Source: JANXSF01 sp043745195 (GTDB lineage: Bacteria; Acidobacteriota; Terriglobia; Bryobacterales; Bryobacteraceae). From it: a stretch of DNA of 64,000 nucleotides. Position numbers and translations under genes: made by a program. The stretch covers positions 1-64,000 of the forward strand of contig JAYTTF010000100.1 of NCBI GenBank assembly GCA_043745195.1. The letters are read 5' to 3'. Positions 35,061 through 43,023 of the stretch are shown in pieces. How positions within the stretch are numbered: position 1 is the first letter of the stretch; every line of letters begins with the position of its first letter. The notes beneath the pieces are model-generated. The model was not told where the DNA came from, ran no database searches, and saw only the letters and a program-made list of their open reading frames with translations.

Positions 35061-36341
35061 TTATCTGGCACCAAGAGCCCGATCAAACATTGCGGTGAAA
35101 TCATCAATATCCGATTTCCCGATATTCAAAGGCGGCGTGATGCGGAACACATTTCCGTGCAATCCGCCCTTTCCTATTAATAAGCCTTCGCGCCGGCAAG
35201 CCTCCAAAATTCGCGCTGTTTGCTTGGTTGCGGGCTCCTTCGATTCGCGATTCGTTACCAACTCCACCGCCTGCATTAATCCCATGCCACGCACATCGCC
35301 AACGATTGGATGCTTTTCTTGCAGCTCCAGCAATTTTCCGCGCAAGTACTCGCCTTGAGTAACGACGTTACTCATTAACTGATGCCGTTCAATAAAATCG
35401 ATCACTGCTCCGGCGGCAGTCGATGCCAGTGGATTGCCGCCAAACGTGGATATAGTTAAGCCTTTCAGAGAATCGGCCACTTCAGGCTTGGCGATGGTTA
35501 CGGCAATTGGAATCCCGTTGCCCAATCCTTTTGCTGAAGTGATGATATCCGGCACAACGCCCCAATGTTCAATTCCAAACCATTTCCCCGTTCGACCCCA
35601 GGCAGTCTGCACTTCGTCAGCAATGAACAGGCCACCATGAGCCCGGACGATCTCAGCCGCAATTTTGAAATACTCCTTTGGCGGAGTAATGAAACCACCA
35701 ATCCCCTGAATTGGTTCCGCAATGAAACCAGCCACGCGTCCTGACGTGCTGGTTTGGATTAGGTCCTTCAAATCCTGTGCGCAACGAACTTCGCAGTCAG
35801 GATAGGTAAGCCCAAACGGACAGCGGTAGCAATACGCGTTGTGCCCATGAACAAATCCCGCTTGGGGATGCAACGACTGACGCCACTGCTGCTGACCATT
35901 CATCGCCATGCCCGAACCGCGTCCGTGATAGCCGTGCCTGAGTGCAACAATTTCAGACGAACCGGTATAGCAACGTGCAGTCAAAATAGCAGCATCGTTA
36001 GCCTCACTTCCCGAATTGGTGAAGAACGATTTCGTCAACTGTTGCCCGGGCGTGATGGTTGCTATCTTCGCAGCAAGGCGGGCTTGCGGTTCATTGACGA
36101 ACAAAGTGGAAACATGTTGCAACTTATCCAATTGTTTGTGAAGTTCAGCGTTCACTTCGTCGTTGGCATGGCCCACGCTAACCGTGACAATGCCGCAAAG
36201 AAAATCCAGATATTGTTTGCCATCGGCGTCCCAAACATATTGATTTTTAGCATGGGTTAACAGCAACGGTTCTTCAAAGAAGTGGAACACGGAAGGGAAC
36301 AAATGTTCCTTGTGTGCCAATATAATTTCGCGAGGACTCAT
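35061..36341 (-). CDS. Class III PLP aminotransferase at the end of the acyl-transfer operon
   Basis: The 426-residue protein is a fold-type I, class III transaminase. PLP-site blocks are present: TNSGSEANDAA, FIADEVQTAWGRTGK and SAKGLGNGIP with the Schiff-base Lys. It resembles AGXT2-type and omega-amino acid transaminases. An unusual segment, CYRCPFGLTYPDCEVRC, has four Cys with spacing C-x2-C-x8-C-x3-C, shared with the other class III enzyme at 53-54 kb. It follows the KASIII gene by six bases, so it belongs to the MBOAT/ACP operon. Substrate unknown. Confidence 0.83.
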   Translation of the reverse strand: MSPREIILAHKEHLFPSVFHFFEEPLLLTHAKNQYVWDADGKQYLDFLCGIVTVSVGHANDEVNAELHKQLDKLQHVSTLFVNEPQARLAAKIATITPGQQLTKSFFTNSGSEANDAAILTARCYTGSSEIVALRHGYHGRGSGMAMNGQQQWRQSLHPQAGFVHGHNAYCYRCPFGLTYPDCEVRCAQDLKDLIQTSTSGRVAGFIAEPIQGIGGFITPPKEYFKIAAEIVRAHGGLFIADEVQTAWGRTGKWFGIEHWGVVPDIITSAKGLGNGIPIAVTIAKPEVADSLKGLTISTFGGNPLASTAAGAVIDFIERHQLMSNVVTQGEYLRGKLLELQEKHPIVGDVRGMGLMQAVELVTNRESKEPATKQTARILEACRREGLLIGKGGLHGNVFRITPPLNIGKSDIDDFTAMFDRALGAR

Positions 36342-36347
36342 TTACAT

Positions 36348-37280
36348 CTATGTTCCCATAGCCAGCAGCGCGCCCCAATGAAATCCCGCTCCAAACGCGG
36401 CAAAGCAGACGGGAACGCCGGGCCTGAACCCTTCCGCTTGGCACCACTCGTCAGCGGCAATCAGCATGGAGGCCGACGAAGTGTTTCCATACCTTGCGAT
36501 GTTGGAATAAAATCGATCCGGGCTCACTTCTAAGGAGCCGGCAATTTTCAAAATCAGATTCTGGTTGGCTTGGTGCATCAGGAATACTTGGGCCTGACTG
36601 ACAGCCAGACTGTTCCTTTCAAACACGCCGGTGATCACTCGCGGGATCTTGCGGGTTGCCTGCAGAATCACCGCCCGGCCGTTCATTTGCAGTGGGCTGT
36701 TGAATTCCACTTTCAACTCATCGGCAAACGCACCATCACTGTGCAGTTCAGAATCTACTATGCGCGCAACGCCGCTATCGGGGGTAACCAGGCACGCCCC
36801 TGCACCATCGCCGAAAAGAACCGCAATACCACGATCCATGGGCTGGCGCATCACAATTGACGACATTTTTTCCGCACCAATCACCAGAATGTTCCCGCTA
36901 GTTGTAGCCAGTTTGCTCGCCAAGGAAATGCCGAATAGCGAGCCGCAGCTAGCCATGGGAAGATCAACGGCAGGAACGGAATCAAGCCCCAAAAGATGAG
37001 CTACCTTTGATGCTGGGCCCGGAAACTGACGTTCGCTGGATCCACTTGCAACAAGAATCATGGAAAGATCTAAAGGCCGCAGCCCAGCGCTTTCCAAACA
37101 TTTCAATCCAGCTTTGTAGGCCATGTCCGCAACGGTTTCCTCCGCTGCGGCAAATCGCCGTGACTCAATACCTGACACGTTGCGAATCCATTCAGAATCA
37201 CAACCCACCAGCGCGCCTATTTCCTCATTCGAAACTTCTCTTGCCGGAAGATAGCTTCCAAAGGCCTTCAAAAAAGCCAC
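36348..37280 (-). CDS. 3-oxoacyl-ACP synthase III (KASIII/FabH-like) family protein
   Basis: The 310-residue thiolase-fold enzyme keeps the KASIII triad: Cys112 in MASCGSLFG, His236 in LMHQANQNL and Asn266 in RYGNTSSAS. The N-terminus (FLKAFGSYLPAREVSNEEI) is typical. It lies four bases after a dedicated acyl carrier protein gene and before a class III aminotransferase, not in a fatty-acid cluster. It may therefore be a specialised enzyme that loads or condenses acyl groups on that carrier, or an acyltransferase of the CerJ type. An ordinary FabH role is not excluded. Confidence 0.85.
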   Translation of the reverse strand: MAFLKAFGSYLPAREVSNEEIGALVGCDSEWIRNVSGIESRRFAAAEETVADMAYKAGLKCLESAGLRPLDLSMILVASGSSERQFPGPASKVAHLLGLDSVPAVDLPMASCGSLFGISLASKLATTSGNILVIGAEKMSSIVMRQPMDRGIAVLFGDGAGACLVTPDSGVARIVDSELHSDGAFADELKVEFNSPLQMNGRAVILQATRKIPRVITGVFERNSLAVSQAQVFLMHQANQNLILKIAGSLEVSPDRFYSNIARYGNTSSASMLIAADEWCQAEGFRPGVPVCFAAFGAGFHWGALLAMGT

Positions 37281-37284
37281 CGGG

Positions 37285-37521
37285 CTAGTGCCCCCACCCA
37301 GCTAGGTTTTCCTCAATGCGTTCCACGCTATCGAATTTCCGGGGATTCAAGGCAGAATCAGGAATTTTCAAATTGAATTTTTTCTCGAGTGCAGTTACAA
37401 GATCGGTTAAGGCAAAGGAATCCAGCATGCCCGATTCAAATAGCGACTCATCCGCTCCCAGCTTAAATTCCTTGCCGGAAACGGTTTTTATAATCTGAAT
37501 AATTTGTTCGCGCGTGGTCAT
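37285..37521 (-). CDS. Acyl carrier protein of the MBOAT operon
   Basis: The 78-residue acidic protein has the four-helix ACP pattern, and the phosphopantetheine attachment Ser35 lies in GMLDSFALTDLVTALE. The DSF form of the motif is also common in DltC carriers. It is placed between an SGNH hydrolase gene (eight-base gap) and a KASIII gene (four-base gap), so it probably carries an acyl or aminoacyl group for the membrane transfer encoded in the same operon. Confidence 0.85.
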   Translation of the reverse strand: MTTREQIIQIIKTVSGKEFKLGADESLFESGMLDSFALTDLVTALEKKFNLKIPDSALNPRKFDSVERIEENLAGWGH

Positions 37522-37529
37522 GGGCGCTG

Positions 37530-38825
37530 TTAATTTTCTCCTGCTTTTACGGTGGGTTCGTCCCTTACCTTCAGGTAAGCGGAAAATTGTCCGATTAACT
37601 CTTTATACAATGCCGCGCCTAACAAACGGTAGCCCTGGCTTGTGAAATGCACATAATCCGATTGAGCAAAGCCCGCTGAAATCCATTGACGCATGGATCC
37701 TTTGCCGCCCATTCGTGCCCGAATATCAAGAAATGCAGCACCTGCTGTTGCCGCCGCCTGGCGCTGCGCTTCCACAACAATGTCGATGCCGGCCATCGGA
37801 GCCCACTGGCCGCGAGTGCGAATCCAGCGGTCGGGAGGGCCAATCACAAGCAGCGAGGCAGTTGGCGCGGCGCGCCGCATACGTTCCAGAACCTGCCCAA
37901 ATGTGGAACGGTAGCCTTCTAAAGTTAAATCAGAATTTCCCGCTTCATTGGTTCCATATGCCAGCACAATCAAGGCTGGACTGCGACGATACATGTGTGC
38001 CCTTAGCAGTGGCTCATCCCAACCCAATAACATTCCCGCTTGAGCACCGTTAATCCCCAATGTCTCCCAAGTGACCCCGTGGGCGTTGTCCGTAGTCCAA
38101 CCAAACAGGCGCACTGGTCTTGTGTCGAGGGTGCGGATAGCAAAGCGATGCTCACCCGGCTCTACTGGTATTTTCACGTAGCCTGGCGCACGATCCCCAT
38201 CGGTGCCCACTTTGAATGGTTCCGCAGAATTCACGCGCAATTCAAAAGCGCCACCACCAGGTTGCTGCAGATATAGCAATTCAGCTTGTTGGCAATTTGC
38301 GTCCAGAGTGGCGGATTCATTGGGGTGCGTTGAAGTTGTAGCAATTCCTGCAAGTCCGTAAAGTCCATCTCCGCTGCGACCTATCAACCCATGCGTATAC
38401 CAGCTTAATGGCCCATAACTTTTCACATCCATGCGGCGATAACCGTTCCAAGGCCGACCAGCATGCGAAAAGCCGGCGCCTCCATTCCCGAATCTGGCTT
38501 GAAACAATTCGCGAGTTGCGGCAGGCCAATCGTCGGAGGCAGCATGAGAATCGCCGTAATGCAGAATGTGAACCGGGGCTGCGATTTCGGGAAGTTTCTC
38601 TGCCCGATAAAGTTGCTCTAAGAAGGGAACCAGTGCCGCTGGATTTTCCATGGTGCTGGGTGCGTCCAACCACGCAGCGACTTCCTCTTTGGCTGTTCCC
38701 CGCTCGGCTGCTGCGGTAATTGAAGGCTTCTTAGCAGCACTTCTTTTCTTTCGAGCCGTAGCAGCAGGTGCAGGAGTGGCCAGTCCGGCACCGAATGCCG
38801 CCAGAAGCGCTACGCCAATTACCAT
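37530..38825 (-). CDS. Exported SGNH/GDSL hydrolase 1 of the MBOAT operon
   Basis: An N-terminal signal (MVIGVALLAAFGAGLATPAPA) is followed by an Ala/Lys-rich linker and an SGNH domain: GDSH at 91-94 with Ser93, GTNEAG, and a C-terminal DYVHFTSQGYRLLG that supplies the Asp-His pair. The 431-residue protein is a parallel of the next gene upstream. The ATG at 38825 stands five bases after the stop of SGNH 2. Proteins of this type accept or transfer acyl groups next to MBOAT partners in polysaccharide O-acylation. Confidence 0.8.
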   Translation of the reverse strand: MVIGVALLAAFGAGLATPAPAATARKKRSAAKKPSITAAAERGTAKEEVAAWLDAPSTMENPAALVPFLEQLYRAEKLPEIAAPVHILHYGDSHAASDDWPAATRELFQARFGNGGAGFSHAGRPWNGYRRMDVKSYGPLSWYTHGLIGRSGDGLYGLAGIATTSTHPNESATLDANCQQAELLYLQQPGGGAFELRVNSAEPFKVGTDGDRAPGYVKIPVEPGEHRFAIRTLDTRPVRLFGWTTDNAHGVTWETLGINGAQAGMLLGWDEPLLRAHMYRRSPALIVLAYGTNEAGNSDLTLEGYRSTFGQVLERMRRAAPTASLLVIGPPDRWIRTRGQWAPMAGIDIVVEAQRQAAATAGAAFLDIRARMGGKGSMRQWISAGFAQSDYVHFTSQGYRLLGAALYKELIGQFSAYLKVRDEPTVKAGEN

Positions 38826-38829
38826 GCCG

Positions 38830-40191
38830 CTATTTCTTCTCAAATTTCTCACGCACCAGATCCACTTTGTATTTGTTGTAGCCATCCAGCATTGCTTTAT
38901 AAAGCAGATTCCCCACAAGTTTTGCGCCTGCCGGCATTGGATGAATTAAGTCGGCCCCAACCATCCGCGGTTCTGATTGATACCAGCGGCCCATGGTGCC
39001 CGGACCTCCCATGGCTTCAAATGTATTGAAGAATGCGCAATTCTTTGCAGCCGCAACTTTCTGTTCCAGGGTGACTAACTTTGTAAGTGCCGGAACACTT
39101 CCAATTTCGCCGCTTGACATATGCTGACCACGATCCATGGGGCTCATCACCAAGATGGAACTTTCCGGTACAGCTTTGCGCACACGGTCAATCACCCGGA
39201 TTAGTTCGTTTTCAAAAGTCTTATCAACAAACGAAGGATACACACTTTCGTTAGTCCCATAGTTGATCACCACCAGGTGCGGAGCCGTTTGGCGCAACTG
39301 CGCGGCCCAATGCTCTTCACTAAACATTCTGGCCAGCAGCGAAATATAAGCACCATTCACTCCAAGACTGTTATAGACAACACCAGGAGTCATTTTCCCC
39401 AGGCGCATTCCATAGAGACGAACCCGCCCTTGAATCTGGCCAATTGAATAATCAGAAATGCCAGGGTTTACTGAATAGGTTACGAAGCCGGGTTTGGTCT
39501 CAGCGCTGTTTGTGCTGATGGTCGCGATCGGCGATTTGTCTCCAAACAAGACGAACGAACCGCCACTGGGTTGGGCCAAGTAAGAAACTTCAACCACAGT
39601 ATGTGTGTTGTCCTTCACGTGCACGTTCGCCGTGGAATTCCACTGTCCAAAGAAGCTGACTCCACCCAAACCAAACTGTCCATCTTTGATGTTTGATTTG
39701 TTGGCCGGCTCCATTTCCCAACCTGCCCCGCTGATTTCCACGCCTCGATGTTCATACCATTCCCAAGGCTTGTCGATGAAAGTGAAGCCATGCCCCGCGT
39801 CACCAAATTGCTTTTGCAGCAGTGCGCGCACATCGGCGGTGATCAAGTCGGCAGTGGTTGGCGAATCTCCGTAGTGAAGGATACGCGTGATGCCGGGGGC
39901 CGTTTTCATTTCCGTTTCGTGGAGGGCTTTGTAGAAACGCTTTAGATTGCCAGTGCTGTCCTGAATCTTGTGAAGATCCGTTTTGTTGATGTCGGTATTG
40001 GGCCGCAACCGAAGTTGTTCAGTTTCTAAAGGAGACACCGATTGACCACGCGGGGCAAACTCCAGCACCTGTCCAACGTAGCGCCAATCCAGCACTTTAT
40101 AGTCTTTGAAATAAGGAATGAAATCGGGGATAGTCAACATCACGGCCAACATAGCCGCGGTTTGAAGGACTTTAATGGGATAAATGCTCAT
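38830..40191 (-). CDS. SGNH/GDSL hydrolase 2 of the MBOAT operon, membrane-anchored
   Basis: A single N-terminal hydrophobic segment (about 7-24) anchors the protein with its domain outside. SGNH motifs are complete: GDSPTTADLI, NYGTNES and DLIHPMPAG with the Asp-x2-His. The middle (about 150-260) looks like a beta-rich insertion of the kind seen in acyltransferase-associated SGNH proteins. It starts directly after MBOAT (no gap) and is paralogous to SGNH 1. Together they form a tandem, which is unusual beside a single MBOAT. Confidence 0.8.
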   Translation of the reverse strand: MSIYPIKVLQTAAMLAVMLTIPDFIPYFKDYKVLDWRYVGQVLEFAPRGQSVSPLETEQLRLRPNTDINKTDLHKIQDSTGNLKRFYKALHETEMKTAPGITRILHYGDSPTTADLITADVRALLQKQFGDAGHGFTFIDKPWEWYEHRGVEISGAGWEMEPANKSNIKDGQFGLGGVSFFGQWNSTANVHVKDNTHTVVEVSYLAQPSGGSFVLFGDKSPIATISTNSAETKPGFVTYSVNPGISDYSIGQIQGRVRLYGMRLGKMTPGVVYNSLGVNGAYISLLARMFSEEHWAAQLRQTAPHLVVINYGTNESVYPSFVDKTFENELIRVIDRVRKAVPESSILVMSPMDRGQHMSSGEIGSVPALTKLVTLEQKVAAAKNCAFFNTFEAMGGPGTMGRWYQSEPRMVGADLIHPMPAGAKLVGNLLYKAMLDGYNKYKVDLVREKFEKK

Positions 40192-41586
40192 CTAGAATTT
40201 TGTGTAGATAAATGGTGCAGCACCTGTTGCTGCGACGTATTGAATGGCAATCGCAAGAAGCATTAAAGCAGTTGCCTGGGCGTAGAAAGGAATTCGTTCA
40301 AAGCTGGTCTGCGAAAAGTCGAACCACTCTTTTTTGACGTAATGACCCAGTATCGCAATCGCCAATACAATCCAGAGACCCGCTGAAACGTTGTCGAAGG
40401 ATACTGTCAAGGAAGCTATGCGGCGGAGAATTTTCCAGGAACCTTGAAATGTTGAGGCCCGAAAAAAGATCCAGGCGAAGCAGACATACTGAACGGTGAA
40501 AAAGGTTGTTACCAAAGGGGGAAGCTTGCGGGGCACCTTGCCGCGGCGAACATCTAGAAAACGCACACCCGCCAGAGCCACCCCGTGCAGCAATCCCCAA
40601 ACCAGAAAGTTCCAACTTGGGCCATGCCAAAAACCACCGATCGCCATGGTCAATATTAGATTAATATAGGGCCAAATTGTGGTTCGTTGACCGGGAAGAG
40701 AAAAGAATAAGTAATCCCGCAGCCAGTTGGATAATGAGATATGCCAGCGCCGCCAGAAATCAGCGATGTTGGCCGCAGCGTAGGGCGCATTGAAATTTTG
40801 CGGCAGCTTCACACCAAGCAAAAGAGCCGAGCCAATGGCAACATCGGAGTAACCGGAAAAGTCGTAGTAGAGTTGTACGGCGTATGCATAGACACCAATC
40901 AGTACTTCGCTACCTGAATATAGATTGGGAAAATCAAAGACCCTGTTCACCAGATTTTCTGCCAGGTAATCGGCGATCAACATTTTTTTCATCAGCCCCA
41001 AACCAATCAGGAAAAGAGCACGGCCTCCCTCAGCCGCATCCAACATTCGGGTTGTTTTTTCCAGTTGTGGAATTAGCGTGGAGACTCGTGTAATAGGCCC
41101 TGCAAGCGTTGTTGGGAAAAAGCTGACAGCGGCTAAATAGGTCAACAGGCTGCTTGTGGGTTTGGCGTCTTTGCGATAAATGTCTATGGTGTAGGTTAGC
41201 GATTGGAAGGCATAAAAGGAGATGCCCAACGAAAAAGTCCAGTTCCATTTGGGTGCCTCTGCTCCGACCATGCCTGCCAAATTTTCCAGGAAAAAAGGCA
41301 TGTACTTGAAAGTGGCCAGCATCCCTAAATTCAGCAGCACGCTAAGCGAAACAAGCGTTTTGCGACGGTCAAGATTTGAGGACCGGAAAATCATTCCGCC
41401 TAAAGCAAAATCAATAGTGGAAGCAATGGGGATCAATGCAAGATAAAACAGATCCCACTTGGCATAGAAAAAATAATTCGCAAAAAGGATAATCGCCAAA
41501 CCAGCTACACGGAACCGGGATAGGGGCCAATACAGCAGAAAAACTGCAATCAGAAAAAAGAAGTAAGCCGAACTGGTCAAAAGCAT
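40192..41586 (-). CDS. MBOAT family membrane O-acyltransferase (AlgI/DltB-like)
   Basis: The 464-residue polytopic protein has about ten membrane segments and the MBOAT signatures YYDFSGYSDVAIGSALLLG, the NFNAPYAA..SDFWRRWHISLSNWLRDY-type block (FWRRWHISLSNWLRDYLF) and the catalytic region GGFWHGPSWNFLVWGLLHG with its conserved His. It moves an acyl group across the membrane onto an extracellular acceptor. It opens a six-gene operon with SGNH, ACP, KASIII and aminotransferase genes. The acyl donor and acceptor are unknown. Confidence 0.9.
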   Translation of the reverse strand: MLLTSSAYFFFLIAVFLLYWPLSRFRVAGLAIILFANYFFYAKWDLFYLALIPIASTIDFALGGMIFRSSNLDRRKTLVSLSVLLNLGMLATFKYMPFFLENLAGMVGAEAPKWNWTFSLGISFYAFQSLTYTIDIYRKDAKPTSSLLTYLAAVSFFPTTLAGPITRVSTLIPQLEKTTRMLDAAEGGRALFLIGLGLMKKMLIADYLAENLVNRVFDFPNLYSGSEVLIGVYAYAVQLYYDFSGYSDVAIGSALLLGVKLPQNFNAPYAAANIADFWRRWHISLSNWLRDYLFFSLPGQRTTIWPYINLILTMAIGGFWHGPSWNFLVWGLLHGVALAGVRFLDVRRGKVPRKLPPLVTTFFTVQYVCFAWIFFRASTFQGSWKILRRIASLTVSFDNVSAGLWIVLAIAILGHYVKKEWFDFSQTSFERIPFYAQATALMLLAIAIQYVAATGAAPFIYTKF

Positions 41587-41639
41587 CGCGGAAGGATCGT
41601 CTGATTATAGCGGGTTAAGGCCAGCTACGATGGTTAAGA

Positions 41640-42998
41640 GTGCATGTTCTTCTAGTTTCAACTTATGAAATGGGACGTCAACCTTTCGGACTGGCATCGC
41701 CTGCGGCCTGGCTGCGCGAAGCCGGCCATGAGGTAACTTGCGTTGATCTGGCCGTTTCGCCGTTGCCCAGTAATGAGGCTGCCCATGCGCAATTGATCGC
41801 ATTCTATTTGCCAATGCATACGGCAACGAGAATGGCACTATCCGTTTTGCGGCAAGTGAAAGAACTGAACCCCGATGCGCGTTATGTTGCCTATGGGCTT
41901 TACGCACCTTTGAACAAGAACTTATTGTTGGAGCGCGGAATAGATACTGTTCTTGGTGGCGAGTTTGAAGCGGAGCTTCTGGCCATTGCGAATGGCTCAA
42001 AAGCAAATCCAAATCCCTTTGAGTTAGTAAAGCTTTCCTTCAAAGTTCCAGACAGAACAGGACTCCCCAATTTGAGCCGCTACGCCAAATTGCACGTGAA
42101 TGGCGAAGCGCGGACAGTGGGTTACACCGAGGCTAGCCGCGGATGCAAGCATCTATGCCGCCACTGCCCCGTGGTGCCTGTCTATCAAGGCCAATTTCGT
42201 GTTGTCCAATCAGAAGTGGTGATGGAGGACGTGCGCCGTCAAGTGGCAGCAGGGGCACAGCACATTACATTTGGAGACCCCGATTTCCTCAACGGTCCTG
42301 GGCACGCGCGCAAAATCGTCCAGCAATTGCATAGTGAATTTCCCTGGCTGACTTACGATGTGATTATCAAAGTGCAGCATCTATTGAATCATCCTGAGAT
42401 GCTGCCTGTTCTCGTTAAGACAGGTTGCATGTTTGTGACATCCGCTGTAGAAAGTTTGGATGACATTGTTTTGGAAAAATTGGAAAAGCATCACACACGT
42501 GCGGATTTTCTAGAAGTGGTGATGCTATGCCGCGAGGCGGGATTAGGATTTGTTCCAACCTTCATTGCGTTCACTCCTTGGACTACGATTGCCAGCTATC
42601 GCGAATTGCTGCGGGTTTTGGCTGAAGAGGGACTCGTCACAAGCGTGGCCCCTGTGCAATTGGCTCTGCGATTGTTGATTCCGGCAGGTTCACGATTGCT
42701 TGAGTTAGAAGATGTGCAGAAGCAGGTGGAGGGTTTTGATAGCCAAGCACTAGTGCATCGTTGGCGACATGCGGACCCTGCGGTGGACGCTCTAAGTGCG
42801 AAGCTCCTCCAGTTGGTGGATAGGGAACAGAAACGAGGTACGGACCGCATGGCCATCTTCGCTGCCGTGTGGCAAGAGGCTGTGGGCACTGCACTGCCCG
42901 TGGATTATGGCATCATGCCTCGGGCAACTGTACCCTATCTGGATGAGCCCTGGTATTGTTGAGCGGAGCCAACTGAAGAGCAGGTTGCTCTTATATAA
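41640..42998 (+). CDS. B12-binding radical SAM selenoprotein with a C-terminal Cys-Sec-Ala-Glu-Pro tail
   Basis: An N-terminal cobalamin-binding-like domain (about 1-120) is followed by a radical SAM domain with CKHLCRHC (Cys169, Cys173, Cys176) binding the 4Fe-4S cluster. The frame first meets TGA at 42960-42962 after EPWYC; it then continues AEPTEEQVALI to TAA at 42996-42998. This matches a family described with a C-terminal CUAEP or CCAEP tail, so the TGA most likely encodes selenocysteine (residue 441). A hairpin with a GGU loop starts 13 bases after the TGA. The start is GTG at 41640. The total is 452 residues. The function is unknown, and it is divergent from the MBOAT operon. Confidence 0.85.
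42976..42992 (+). promoter_or_regulatory. Putative bacterial SECIS hairpin
   Basis: AAGAGCA and TGCTCTT form a perfect seven-base stem closed by a GGT loop, just downstream of the in-frame TGA. Bacterial SECIS elements are short hairpins within the coding sequence after the UGA, with a GGU-type apical loop recognised by SelB. Position and loop agree well with that. The coding frame runs through it. Confidence 0.75.
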
Positions 42999-43023
42999 AA
43001 TAACGAAACGAACAGGGTGGTCA

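Noticed and set aside
41640..42962. Radical SAM protein ending at the TGA
   Set aside because: The conserved tail continues in frame after the TGA and a SECIS-like hairpin follows, so termination there is less likely than selenocysteine insertion.
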